Assembly: GCA_024231375.1 (NCBI GenBank)
Contig: JAAEQP010000784.1
Location: 1 to 7,484, forward strand
DNA length: 7,484 bases
DNA from: a bacterium
GTDB taxonomy: Bacteria; Hydrogenedentota; Hydrogenedentia; Hydrogenedentiales; SLHB01
Direction: 5' to 3'
Positions 1-6,944 of the stretch are shown one piece after another (position 1 is the stretch's first letter; every line of letters starts with the position of its first letter). The position numbers and the translations under genes are program-made. The notes under the pieces are model-generated. The model was not told the origin of the DNA. It saw only the letters and a list, made by a program, of their open reading frames with translations, and made no database searches.

Positions 1-1025
1 AGGATGCAGTTCACCAGCGTGCGGCAGTCCTTCGGGTGTTGGCGCGCGTACTCGAGCCCTTTCGTCATCAGTGCGAACCGGTGCTCTGGATTCTGAACAA
101 TCGTATTTGTCGCCAAGTACACCTCCGCCCCCAGCGGGCCCCCACCGGCGAACGCGTCGAGCAGTTCCTCCGCTGTCGCGGTTGGGAACTCGCGGTACCG
201 AGCCTCTGAGACGAAGGAAGTACGCACAATTGCCAGCGGGAAGCTACGGTACTCGTATTCGCGCATGCGCCATTCCAACGACTCCCAGGAGAGATCGTCT
301 CCACACGGAAAGGAGTTCCGAGGCGTAGCGACTTCTGACATCCTGCCTTTCACCAGTGCGATCAGTGAGCGCTGCCGCTCAAGGCTGCAGAACATACCAA
401 TGGTCAGGAGTTCGTTGCAGGCGGCCAGACGAACGGCTTCGCTATGAAAGGTTGTCAGCTCCCGAAACAGGTTCACTGCAAGATCGATGTGTGGACCCGG
501 CTCCACGGGGTCCGGATAGCAAACCGTCCTCGAAATGATGTGCATCAACTCCCAGCTCGGCAGTCCCTCCTGCGGTGCCCGAATGTGCTTGTCCAGATCC
601 CGGAGGAAGCGGATGATGAGGCGGTCTCGTTGAGGGCCTAGGTCCCCCTCCCGCATTCGGCAAGCCATTTCGTCCAACAGGACAACACCTATCGGATACT
701 CACGAGCGCTGGCCCCGTATGGCCATTGGGTGATGAACCACTCGATCTCGGCGGGTTCAGATGCGTATGCGAGTTCGGCATTCTCCCACAGCGACTCGTA
801 CTGCGCTTCGAGTTCGTCCAGGGCCTCCGGAACGGTGTGTCCCTCAAGTGAGAAGTCGCGTCGCGAGGGACCCCCGGCCTCCGTGACGAACACGCCCATC
901 CGACGACGGTCAAGATGGCGCGACGGTTCTGGTGAAGGAGCCTCCGGACCAACGGATTCCGTGGAGGCACCCCCGCCACCTGTTGCCGACATAAGGACTA
1001 GAAGGCCCGCCGCAAGCGTTAGCAT
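1..1025 (-). CDS. Hypothetical protein with hydrophobic N-terminus, partial (C-terminus beyond left edge)
   Basis: The minus-strand frame beginning at ATG 1025-1023 stays open for 341 codons to the window edge. An in-frame TGA lies two codons upstream of this ATG, and an AGGGAG Shine-Dalgarno sequence sits about 9 nt before it, so the start is well defined. The N-terminus (MLTLAAGLLVLMSA) is hydrophobic and is followed by a Gly/Ser/Pro-rich stretch to about residue 35. This looks like a short export signal, although it lacks the usual Lys/Arg at the very N-terminus, so export is uncertain. The remainder appears soluble and largely helical, with conspicuous helices around residues 66-95, 130-150 and 185-230. 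Several cysteines are present (122, 169, 203, 213, 241, 334, 340). I do not recognise a family or catalytic motif. It lies 161 nt downstream of the glycosidase gene on the same strand and may be transcribed separately. That this is a real gene is fairly sure; its function is unknown. Confidence 0.75.
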   Translation of the reverse strand, partial: MLTLAAGLLVLMSATGGGGASTESVGPEAPSPEPSRHLDRRRMGVFVTEAGGPSRRDFSLEGHTVPEALDELEAQYESLWENAELAYASEPAEIEWFITQWPYGASAREYPIGVVLLDEMACRMREGDLGPQRDRLIIRFLRDLDKHIRAPQEGLPSWELMHIISRTVCYPDPVEPGPHIDLAVNLFRELTTFHSEAVRLAACNELLTIGMFCSLERQRSLIALVKGRMSEVATPRNSFPCGDDLSWESLEWRMREYEYRSFPLAIVRTSFVSEARYREFPTATAEELLDAFAGGGPLGAEVYLATNTIVQNPEHRFALMTKGLEYARQHPKDCRTLVNCI

Positions 1026-1099
1026 TGCTCAGTTCTCCCTGATGCTCCCAAGGGATCGCGTGGCACAGGATGCGACATGCCCATCATCCCAAGCCTACC

Positions 1100-1105
1100 A
1101 GTATA
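1100..1105 (-). promoter_or_regulatory. Possible -10 element for the hypothetical gene at 1025
   Basis: On the minus strand this reads TATACT, five of six matches to the sigma-70 -10 consensus, about 75 nt before the ATG at 1025. No good -35 lies at 16-18 nt. A TGGACA occurs only 11 nt upstream, which is too close for a standard promoter. The call is weak and rests on the -10 match and on the 161-nt gap after the upstream gene. Confidence 0.25.
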
Positions 1106-1186
1106 TGCGCGATGCCTGTCCATTCGATCATCCATCGTCGCGGCCCACACGCGGTGGCTTTCATCAGCAATCGCCGCCTCACATCG

Positions 1187-2854
1187 TCACGGCGATCCCA
1201 CATCCACGGCGTAGGAGACGGGCAGTTCCAGACGATCCATCGACGGGGCACTCTCGGATGTCCGCTCCGAAGTCAGCCGCACGGTCACCCCATTCGCGCC
1301 GATCTTCAGGTCCCTTGGGTCCACCACGACCTCGAACCATGCGGGCCCAGGCGCTTCCGCGAGTAACGCCGTGGGTCGCGCGTTTCCCAAGTCGATGCCG
1401 TTCAACGTGATGCCGACTTGGTCGCCTGTCCCGGCGGCGGTCAGACGGATGCGCAGGCGGGCGTGGGGCACCTGGCCTTCCGGCGCGTTGGCCACGACGT
1501 CTTCGCCCACGTGAAGCTTCGCCGTGACGGGCTTCCCCGGCACGCACGCCATAGGCAGCCTGTCCGGCGCGACGATGCCAGCCTTGTCGAATCCGAACAG
1601 GGCTTGGGGCCGAATCCAGTCGATGGCGAACAGCTTGTTCTGCCCTTTGAGGGTGTCAAGCGAACCGATGCGGCTGAATTGCTCCTTGCGTTCCGTGGGG
1701 AACAGGTTGAACACGTAAATGCCGTCGACGCCGCACTGCCACGCGTTCGTGGCGGCCGCCCACCAGGCCTCGTTCGTGTGGTAGCCGTTGACCGGTTGAA
1801 GGCCCGACACGCAGATGTTCGCCACGGCGGGAACGTTGTGCTTGTGGGCCAGTTCTGTCATGGTGCGCAGTTCCGGCGCCATCGCCATCGGCGCCAAGTC
1901 GCCACCAAACACGAGAATGTCGACCAAGTCTTCCTCAAGCCACGTAGGCACGTCCAGCCCGATGGCAAGGCATCGTTCCACGCTCAGCGGCACCCGGCAC
2001 GATATCAACAACGGCCGCCCGCGAGTCTCCGCGACTTCTTCGGTCATGGCGCGCACTTTCCGCATGAAATCGTTCATCATGGCGACGTGTTCGGCCGAAA
2101 CCGGGCGGTCCTCATTCGTTTCGCGGAAGAATCGCGGCGCGCGGAACCAATCCATATCGACCCCGTCGATGTCGTAGCGCGAACACACATCCGTGAAGAT
2201 GCGCACCATGTAGTCCCGTACCTCGGGCACCGCGAAGTCCAGCGCCGACCACCACTTTCTGGGGTCCTCGGCGGGGTACTTGCCATAGTCCTCAGGTTCT
2301 CCGAAGAGGTACTCCGGATGTTCCCGCTTCCACCGGGCCCGAGACCAAGCCGCGAAACTGTCTTCGATGTTGTTCATCCGGTACGACCAGAACACTTCCA
2401 TGCCCTTGGCGTGGCCGAATTCCACCGCGACCGCCAAGGGGTCCGTGCCCTGCTCGTCCAGTGCGCGGAGTCCCGCACAGATGTCCTTCACGTACTGCCC
2501 GTCGTTCTCGGAAACAAACTCCCCGATCAACTCACCGACGCGCGGTATGTGGCCCCAGAACAGACCACCCCCGCCCGTGCAGTAGCAGATGGTGTCCACC
2601 TGCGTGTCGGTCAATTGGCGCAGGCGGAGGGCGATGAGTTCATCGGGTGTTGTGTACGGCCGCGGATGGCACCCGTCGTCGTTATACATGATGCGGCGTT
2701 CGCGCCATTTCGCGTCCTCGCGCGCCTTCTTCAGGTCATTCTCGGCGCCACTCGCGCTCTGAGAGACTGCGACGCTCAGAAAGAAACACACAAGGGCCAC
2801 CGAGACCCCAGTCCGGTATGCGCAGCATGCGGGGCCGTTGCCTTTCCCATTCAT
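1187..2854 (-). CDS. Secreted GHL10-like glycosyl hydrolase-family protein (TIM barrel plus C-terminal beta domain)
   Basis: A 555-residue protein beginning with a signal peptide: a basic N-region, a hydrophobic core at about 15-31, and a likely cleavage after SASGA at residue 37. Residues about 50-420 resemble the family-10 glycosyl-hydrolase-like (GHL10) TIM barrels. Visible landmarks are YNDDGCH at 57-63, CTGGGGLFWG near 92-101, AVEFGHAKGMEVFW at 143-156 (a typical barrel strand after a helix), IDGVDMDWFR at 229-238 (the acidic strand-end motif of these barrels), and CGVDGIYVFN at 374-383 near the last strand. Asp230, Asp233, Asp235 and Glu144 are candidate active-site acids, but I cannot assign them firmly. 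Residues about 430-555 look like a beta-sandwich accessory domain (alternating hydrophobics, NGIDLGN, a Pro/Gly-rich linker). The substrate is unknown and presumably an extracellular or periplasmic polysaccharide. ATG 2854 is preferred over the in-frame ATG at 2887 because GGGGAG lies 9 nt upstream and it starts the signal peptide directly. It probably has its own promoter (2941-2970). Fold assignment is fairly sure, enzymatic activity less so. Confidence 0.8.
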   Translation of the reverse strand: MNGKGNGPACCAYRTGVSVALVCFFLSVAVSQSASGAENDLKKAREDAKWRERRIMYNDDGCHPRPYTTPDELIALRLRQLTDTQVDTICYCTGGGGLFWGHIPRVGELIGEFVSENDGQYVKDICAGLRALDEQGTDPLAVAVEFGHAKGMEVFWSYRMNNIEDSFAAWSRARWKREHPEYLFGEPEDYGKYPAEDPRKWWSALDFAVPEVRDYMVRIFTDVCSRYDIDGVDMDWFRAPRFFRETNEDRPVSAEHVAMMNDFMRKVRAMTEEVAETRGRPLLISCRVPLSVERCLAIGLDVPTWLEEDLVDILVFGGDLAPMAMAPELRTMTELAHKHNVPAVANICVSGLQPVNGYHTNEAWWAAATNAWQCGVDGIYVFNLFPTERKEQFSRIGSLDTLKGQNKLFAIDWIRPQALFGFDKAGIVAPDRLPMACVPGKPVTAKLHVGEDVVANAPEGQVPHARLRIRLTAAGTGDQVGITLNGIDLGNARPTALLAEAPGPAWFEVVVDPRDLKIGANGVTVRLTSERTSESAPSMDRLELPVSYAVDVGSP

Positions 2855-2857
2855 AGT

Positions 2858-2869
2858 CTCCCGCTCCCC
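2858..2869 (-). promoter_or_regulatory. Ribosome binding site deciding the glycosidase start
   Basis: On the minus strand this reads GGGGAGCGGGAG. The first GGGGAG is 9 nt from ATG 2854 and the second GGGAG is 3 nt away. The in-frame ATG at 2887 has only AGGGGC about 12 nt upstream and would add 11 charged residues before the signal peptide. This supports 2854 as the start. Confidence 0.6.
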
Positions 2870-2940
2870 TTTTCCCCTGTTCCGCATTCGCGTGCCGTGC
2901 CCCTAGCCAACTCGCTGGAAGCCTCTTGACGCATCTTGTG

Positions 2941-2970
2941 AGTGTAGATGGCGCCCGCCGCCACCGTCAA
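2941..2970 (-). promoter_or_regulatory. Candidate sigma-70-type promoter of the glycosidase gene
   Basis: On the minus strand a TTGACG (2970-2965, five of six matches to the -35 consensus) is separated by 18 nt from TACACT (2946-2941, four of six matches to the -10 consensus). Transcription would start near 2934 and give a leader of about 80 nt before ATG 2854. The 277-nt gap after the pseudopilin gene is consistent with independent transcription. This is a consensus match only. Confidence 0.4.
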
Positions 2971-3131
2971 CGTCGAGTCGCGAACCAGGGAGAGTATGAC
3001 GGATGCAGGATCTGACCGGCGATCGCGAGATGCAGCCCGTGCGCAAGCGGTTATGAGTGAAGGGTATCCGTGAGGTCCCGCCCTTGATCCTCGCTGGTGT
3101 CAGCCCAACACCCGGACGAGACACGCTGTCC

Positions 3132-4073
3132 TCACATCGCGCCGCCACCCGCCTCCGCCTGTCTCTCGCACAACGGATTGAAGAACCCCATGACGACAGT
3201 CATGGCGCTCGTCACCGGCCACTCGCCCGGATAAGTGACAAACGACACGTGCCCGTCCATGTACAGCACATTGCACCCGCCGGGAACATGATTGCACTTG
3301 CTCATGTTCGTTCTCGTGTCCGTACGTAGCTCGTCAAACATGACAGGAATCGTGCTCTGGGCTCTCGCCGACTCGGCCGGACCTGGGCCGTTGATGGCGG
3401 TTATGAGGAAGCGCTCGACACCTTCCCGCAGACGGTACAGGATGCGCGGGTCGTCTGGCGTGAAGTCGCTGTACGGAATGTCCTTGTCCATGTAGGCTGC
3501 ACGTGCCCCGATGGTCGACGCGGGTAGTCCGTGCATATCGGTCATCAGCATCATCCAGGCCTCGTTCATGTCCGCGATCTGGAAATGGGGTTTGTTGCTG
3601 TCGATGCCCTGCTTCACCACCAGATCCGGCGTCGTCGCCCAGGACAGATAGATGTAGGCGCGTCTGCCGAACCGGCACGGGCAAACTTGTGTCCTGTCCG
3701 ATTCGCAGTTGAACACGCCCTCGGCCAGGTCGCTTGCCGTGTTGGGAGCGGATGGGCAGAAGAGCACCTCTACTTCGCCGAAGTATTCCGGATACATGGT
3801 ATCGCCCTGGAAGAAGAAGTCGAAATTCTGCGTCGCGTCCGAGCACACATCGTCGCCTTCCGCGTACACGTTTGGCGGAAACCGTCCGCCGGGTGCCTCA
3901 TCGGCGTACATCTTCAGCGATAACCCGAGTTGTTTCAGGTTGTTGGCGCAACTGGTGCGCCGCGCCGACTCGCGGGCACGGGACAGCGCCGGCAGCAGCA
4001 ATGCTGCCAGGACCGCAATGATCCCTATCACAACCAGCAATTCGATTGTTGTGAAGCCACGATTGCGTCGCAT
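3132..4073 (-). CDS. DUF1559-like type II/IV pseudopilin with H-Xn-DG motif
   Basis: A 313-residue protein with a classic class III signal (prepilin leader). RRNRG at 2-6 is followed by the processing site G6|F7, Glu at position +5 of the mature protein (E11), and a hydrophobic helix at about 7-30 ending in the [15 protein letters not shown] pattern typical of DUF1559 pseudopilins. CANNLKQLG at 42-50 is the usual continuation. Near the C-terminus [16 protein letters not shown] (261-276) matches the prepilin-processing-associated H-X9-DG motif, with one extra residue between His262 and Asp273. Nine cysteines (42, 77, 106, 123, 131, 133, 260, 267, 302) suggest disulfides or metal binding outside the membrane. 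The expected fate is insertion in the inner membrane, cleavage and N-methylation by a prepilin peptidase, then assembly into a secretion-type pseudopilus or a surface role. The role of these proteins, which are often present in many copies per genome, is not established. AGGAGG (4087-4082) lies 8 nt before ATG 4073, so the start is firm. No assembly genes are adjacent. Confidence 0.88.
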   Translation of the reverse strand: MRRNRGFTTIELLVVIGIIAVLAALLLPALSRARESARRTSCANNLKQLGLSLKMYADEAPGGRFPPNVYAEGDDVCSDATQNFDFFFQGDTMYPEYFGEVEVLFCPSAPNTASDLAEGVFNCESDRTQVCPCRFGRRAYIYLSWATTPDLVVKQGIDSNKPHFQIADMNEAWMMLMTDMHGLPASTIGARAAYMDKDIPYSDFTPDDPRILYRLREGVERFLITAINGPGPAESARAQSTIPVMFDELRTDTRTNMSKCNHVPGGCNVLYMDGHVSFVTYPGEWPVTSAMTVVMGFFNPLCERQAEAGGGAM

Positions 4074-4279
4074 GGCTGTTGCCTCCTAGTCGTGCCCATC
4101 AGGAGAATCAAGGTGAGACGGACTGGCTCGTCCGCCCCTGTACTCACGACCATACATGCCCACAATCCCGACATGCGATCAATCGTTCAACCGCACCGGC
4201 TCATGCCCAAGCCCCAATATTGAGCGACTTCCACGGACGTGAGCCATCGCACCGAAGCTACCCCCCGGACCCCGATTCG

Positions 4280-4288
4280 TGCTAGAAT
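4280..4288 (+). promoter_or_regulatory. Extended -10 promoter of the radical SAM-archease-rtcB operon
   Basis: TGCTAGAAT reads as TGn plus TAGAAT: an extended -10 whose hexamer matches the TATAAT consensus at five of six positions. No -35 is recognisable 17 nt upstream (a C-rich stretch), which extended -10 promoters tolerate. Transcription would begin near 4295, giving a leader of about 86 nt before ATG 4381. Such a start would also rule out the TTG at 4294 as an initiation codon. Confidence 0.5.
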
Positions 4289-4330
4289 AGCCCTTGACCC
4301 ATTGGAACAGATTGAATTCTCACATGCCCC

Positions 4331-4352
4331 AACCGCGGTTGCCCGGTTCGGG
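4331..4352 (+). repeat. Palindrome and alternative hairpins in the operon leader
   Basis: AACCGCGGTT (4331-4340) is a perfect 10-nt palindrome. A second CGGTT follows at 4344-4348, so AACCG could pair with it across an 8-nt loop. CCCG/CGGG (4342-4345 with 4349-4352) forms a competing small hairpin. The element lies about 30 nt before the preferred start. It could be an operator or an RNA structure, but in GC-rich DNA a chance origin is possible. Confidence 0.3.
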
Positions 4353-4380
4353 ACTTCACATAACAAGGCTGGTGCCCGCC

Positions 4381-6495
4381 ATGAGACCCAAGAAACTCAG
4401 AGTTGTCTATATTCTGTCGTCGACGTACGACGACGAAGGCTATGTGCTCCGCTTCTGGCGGGGCATTCTGCCGTCCAATACCCTGACCGTGTTGCGCGCA
4501 CTCACACAGGGCGTGGCCGACTCCGGCGAGCTCGGCGACGACGTTGATCTGTCCGTCGAGATCTACGACGACACGGTCCAGCGCATCCCTGTTGAGAAGA
4601 TCGCCCGCGCCAATCGCCGAAGCGACACCCAACTCGTGGTCGGTTTCGTGGGGGTCCAGAGCAACCAGTTCATGCGCGCCACTGACCTGGCGCTCCAGTT
4701 CCGTTCGCTGGGCGTGCCCGTCATGGTCGGCGGATTCCATGTGAGCGGCATCCTCGCCATGTTCGACGAACCATCCCCCGAGCTTCAGCATCTCCTCGAT
4801 CACGGAGTCACGCTGATCAAGGGCGAGGCCGAGGCCAAGGGCGCGCTGGCTTCCATCCTGCGAGACGCTCTGAACGGCGAACTGCGGCCCATCTACCGGC
4901 TCGAAGAGCCGCCCGACCTGGACCACGCGCCGTTGCCCCTGCCCGATTCCGAGTACATGAAACATTTCAACAGCAAGGACATGGCTACCCTCGATACCAG
5001 TCGAGGATGTCCCTTCAACTGCTCCTTCTGCACCATCATCAATGTCCAGGGACGCCGCATGCGGTGCCGGTCGGCAGAGAGCATTCTGGCTGCCGTCAAA
5101 GACAACTACGCCCACGGCATCCAGTTCTACTTCTTCACCGACGACAATTTCTCGCGGAGCCCTATCCGCGACGAGTTGCTTGACGGGCTCATCGCCTTGC
5201 GCGAGAAGGGGCTCGACATCAGCTTCATGATGCAGATCGACACGCGCGCCCACTTCATCGACGGGTTTGCGGAACGCTGCGCGCGCGCCGGGTGCTATAT
5301 GGCCTTCATCGGCATGGAGACCGTGAACCCTGCCAATCTGGAGGCGACCGGCAAAGTCCAAAACGACGCCGAAGACTATCCCGACATGGTGCGCATCTGG
5401 CACGAGAACAAGGTCATCGTCCACGTGGGCTACATCATCGGCCTGCCCCACGACACCCGCGAGTCGGTCCGCCGCGACGTTGAGGCCCTGATGAATGTGG
5501 TGAAGGCGGATGAGGCTTCGTTCTTTATGCTGACCCCTCTGCCCGGTTCGCAAGACCACAAAGAGATGACCGATAACCGCGTGCCCATGGACGCGGACCT
5601 CAACAACTTCGATAGCCTCCACGAGACATTCCGCCATCCTCGAATGGCGCCCGGCGAATGGCAAGCCGCGTTCCGGGACTCGTGGGAGCAGTTTTACGAC
5701 AAAGACAACATCATCAACGTGCTCCTTCGCACCAGTCGCGAACGATACTGGCTGATGATGTGGACCTGCATCTGGTACCGGTACGCGACACTGAGCAACT
5801 CGCACCCGATGTTCTCGGGGCTTGTCCGACTAAAGGACCGCAAGCAGCGCCGGTCGATATACCCGCGGGAAGGCGTGTTCACATACGCTTGGCGACGCGC
5901 GAAAGAGCTGACGTGTGAGTTCAAGACCTTCGCACGCCTGTTCTTCGAGTTCCAGGAAGTCTGGCTTCTGACGCGCAAACCCGACGATCCCCGCTATGCG
6001 GCCCTCGCCGATCTACGCAGGAAGTGGTGTGAGGTTGAACATCGGGTCCGCGAGAGCGATATCCGCGGACGGTGCGACGAGGCCGCTCAGGCGACCCGCG
6101 AGATGTTGGGCGCCGCCGCCGACCGGCTGCACCAATTGAGCGAGGCATCGCGCACCTTGAGCGCACGGGCCCGGCGTCGGCTCGGACGCAAAGCCGCCGA
6201 GGTGGACGAGGAGATCTGCGCTTTTGAGCGTGCCCGCGAGGCGGGTCAATTGACGTGGCATCAGGTCGTACAGACCGAGCGCTACATCCGCGACGGGCTG
6301 CTTGCCGGATACGAGGAACTGGCCCTGCGTTACGTGGCCAAACGGCGCCGATTCAACGCGTTCCGGAGCGAGTTGGCCGAGCGGCTCCGCACCGGACGTC
6401 TTCTCACGCTCAACGTATCGACCATGGCTCGGCTCCTGGTCTTTGAACTGGTCCTCGGACTCCGGTTCGGACTCTGGTTCCTGTCCAAGGGGTGA
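4381..6495 (+). CDS. B12-binding-type radical SAM protein with helical C-terminal extension
   Basis: A 704-residue protein when started at ATG 4381. Residues 5-175 look like the cobalamin-binding Rossmann-type domain that precedes many radical SAM cores (LRVVYILSS, then VVGFVGVQSN at 86-95, VPVMVGGFHVSG at 112-123). The DxHxxG cobalamin-ligand motif is not evident, as in many members of this class. The radical SAM core spans about 200-400. It has the [4Fe-4S] motif CxxxCxxC at Cys210, Cys214 and Cys217 (TSRGCPFNCSFC), FTDDNF at 252-257, GMETVNP at 311-317 (SAM contact) and GYIIGLPHDT at 350-359. Residues about 410-530 form a Trp/Tyr-rich region. About 535-675 is an Arg/Glu/Ala-rich, probably coiled-coil segment, and the tail 680-702 is hydrophobic, which may mean membrane association. 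The substrate is unknown. ATG 4381 has GGTG at 4371-4374, 6 nt upstream, and begins directly with the first beta strand. TTG 4294 and ATG 4324 are in frame but lack ribosome sites and would add a Pro/Arg-rich leader unlike a domain. It heads an operon with archease and rtcB. Confidence 0.88.
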   Translation: MRPKKLRVVYILSSTYDDEGYVLRFWRGILPSNTLTVLRALTQGVADSGELGDDVDLSVEIYDDTVQRIPVEKIARANRRSDTQLVVGFVGVQSNQFMRATDLALQFRSLGVPVMVGGFHVSGILAMFDEPSPELQHLLDHGVTLIKGEAEAKGALASILRDALNGELRPIYRLEEPPDLDHAPLPLPDSEYMKHFNSKDMATLDTSRGCPFNCSFCTIINVQGRRMRCRSAESILAAVKDNYAHGIQFYFFTDDNFSRSPIRDELLDGLIALREKGLDISFMMQIDTRAHFIDGFAERCARAGCYMAFIGMETVNPANLEATGKVQNDAEDYPDMVRIWHENKVIVHVGYIIGLPHDTRESVRRDVEALMNVVKADEASFFMLTPLPGSQDHKEMTDNRVPMDADLNNFDSLHETFRHPRMAPGEWQAAFRDSWEQFYDKDNIINVLLRTSRERYWLMMWTCIWYRYATLSNSHPMFSGLVRLKDRKQRRSIYPREGVFTYAWRRAKELTCEFKTFARLFFEFQEVWLLTRKPDDPRYAALADLRRKWCEVEHRVRESDIRGRCDEAAQATREMLGAAADRLHQLSEASRTLSARARRRLGRKAAEVDEEICAFERAREAGQLTWHQVVQTERYIRDGLLAGYEELALRYVAKRRRFNAFRSELAERLRTGRLLTLNVSTMARLLVFELVLGLRFGLWFLSKG

Positions 6496-6498
6496 CGC

Positions 6499-6921
6499 GT
6501 GGGCCACTATCGGTTTCTCGAACACACGGCGGACGCCTTGGTTGAATGCCATGGCGAATCTTTCCGCGATCTCCTGGAAACGTCCGCGCAGGCGCTTTAT
6601 TCCATCGCATGCGAAACGGTCGAGGACCGCCACACGGCCACACACCATGTTCGGGTCTCGGGTGAAACCTACGAAGAGATCCTGATCCGTTGGTTGCAGG
6701 ATCTGATCTTCTTTCTCGACACGCGCTGCTTCATCGGCGTGGTTTTCGACATCCCTACGCTGGAGCGAGGTCCCGACGGATTCGTCGTCGATGCGCATGT
6801 CCATGGGTATAGCTGCGAACCGGACGAACGGGAAGCCGAAGTGAAAGCCGCCACCTATCACGACATGCGGGTGGCGAAGGAAGAAGGAGGCATCGTGGCC
6901 CGAATCGTGTTCGACCTCTGA
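6499..6921 (+). CDS. Archease (RtcB cofactor protein)
   Basis: A 140-residue protein matching the archease family in length and motifs. GHYRFLEHTAD at 2-12 is the diagnostic N-terminal HTAD motif, VKAATYHDM at 115-123 is the second family signature, and the protein ends in the typical acidic-hydrophobic VFDL. The Asp residues of HTAD and of the C-terminal tail belong to the conserved acidic metal-binding set of the family. Archease stimulates guanylylation of the RNA ligase RtcB, allows multiple turnover, and can widen nucleotide cofactor use. It acts in the cytoplasm. The start is GTG 6499, with AAGGGG at 6487-6492 placed 6 nt upstream. This ribosome site overlaps the last codons of the radical SAM gene, whose stop ends only 3 nt before, so translation is probably coupled. 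The rtcB gene follows after 23 nt, the partner expected from known biology. Nothing appears broken or missing. Confidence 0.93.
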   Translation: MGHYRFLEHTADALVECHGESFRDLLETSAQALYSIACETVEDRHTATHHVRVSGETYEEILIRWLQDLIFFLDTRCFIGVVFDIPTLERGPDGFVVDAHVHGYSCEPDEREAEVKAATYHDMRVAKEEGGIVARIVFDL

Positions 6922-6944
6922 ACACCGGCCCGCGGCGGCCTGCC

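Larger units (their letters stand above)
4074..4380. other. Divergent intergenic region between the pseudopilin and radical SAM genes
   Basis: These 307 nt separate two genes transcribed away from each other. The left side carries the strong AGGAGG ribosome site of the pseudopilin (4082-4087) and a small CGGAC/GTCCG hairpin near 4120-4140. The right side carries an extended -10 promoter (4280-4288) and a structured leader for the radical SAM operon. I found no convincing -35/-10 pair for the pseudopilin. The best is TTGAAC-N17-GATTGT on the minus strand, which is poor. No tRNA, small ORF with a ribosome site, or recognisable riboswitch was seen. Confidence 0.6.

Noticed and set aside
730..1410. 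226-codon open frame on the plus strand
   Set aside because: It is Ser/Arg/Pro-rich, crosses the intergenic gap and overlaps two better-supported minus-strand genes.
1418..2929. 503-codon open frame on the plus strand
   Set aside because: It lies antisense to the glycosidase, lacks a recognisable domain or ribosome site, and is rich in Arg/His/Pro as expected of an antisense frame in GC-rich DNA. The minus-strand protein has a signal peptide and barrel motifs.
3096..3112. Hairpin GGTGT/ACACC after the pseudopilin gene as a terminator
   Set aside because: The stem is only 5 bp and is not followed by a T-tract on the minus strand, so it is not a convincing intrinsic terminator.
4294..4322. 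TTGACC-N17-TTCTCA as an alternative promoter for the operon
   Set aside because: The -10 hexamer is a poor match, and the extended -10 just upstream is better.
4294..4380. TTG start adding 29 residues to the radical SAM protein
   Set aside because: No ribosome site precedes it, the extra residues look non-structural, and the predicted transcription start is at about 4295.
4074..4380. Cobalamin riboswitch ahead of the B12-type radical SAM gene
   Set aside because: No B12-box-like sequence was found, and the predicted 86-nt leader is far shorter than a cobalamin riboswitch.
4282..5805. 507-codon open frame on the minus strand
   Set aside because: It is antisense to the radical SAM gene, whose motifs are unambiguous. 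The Val/His/Asp-rich composition is typical of a shadow frame.
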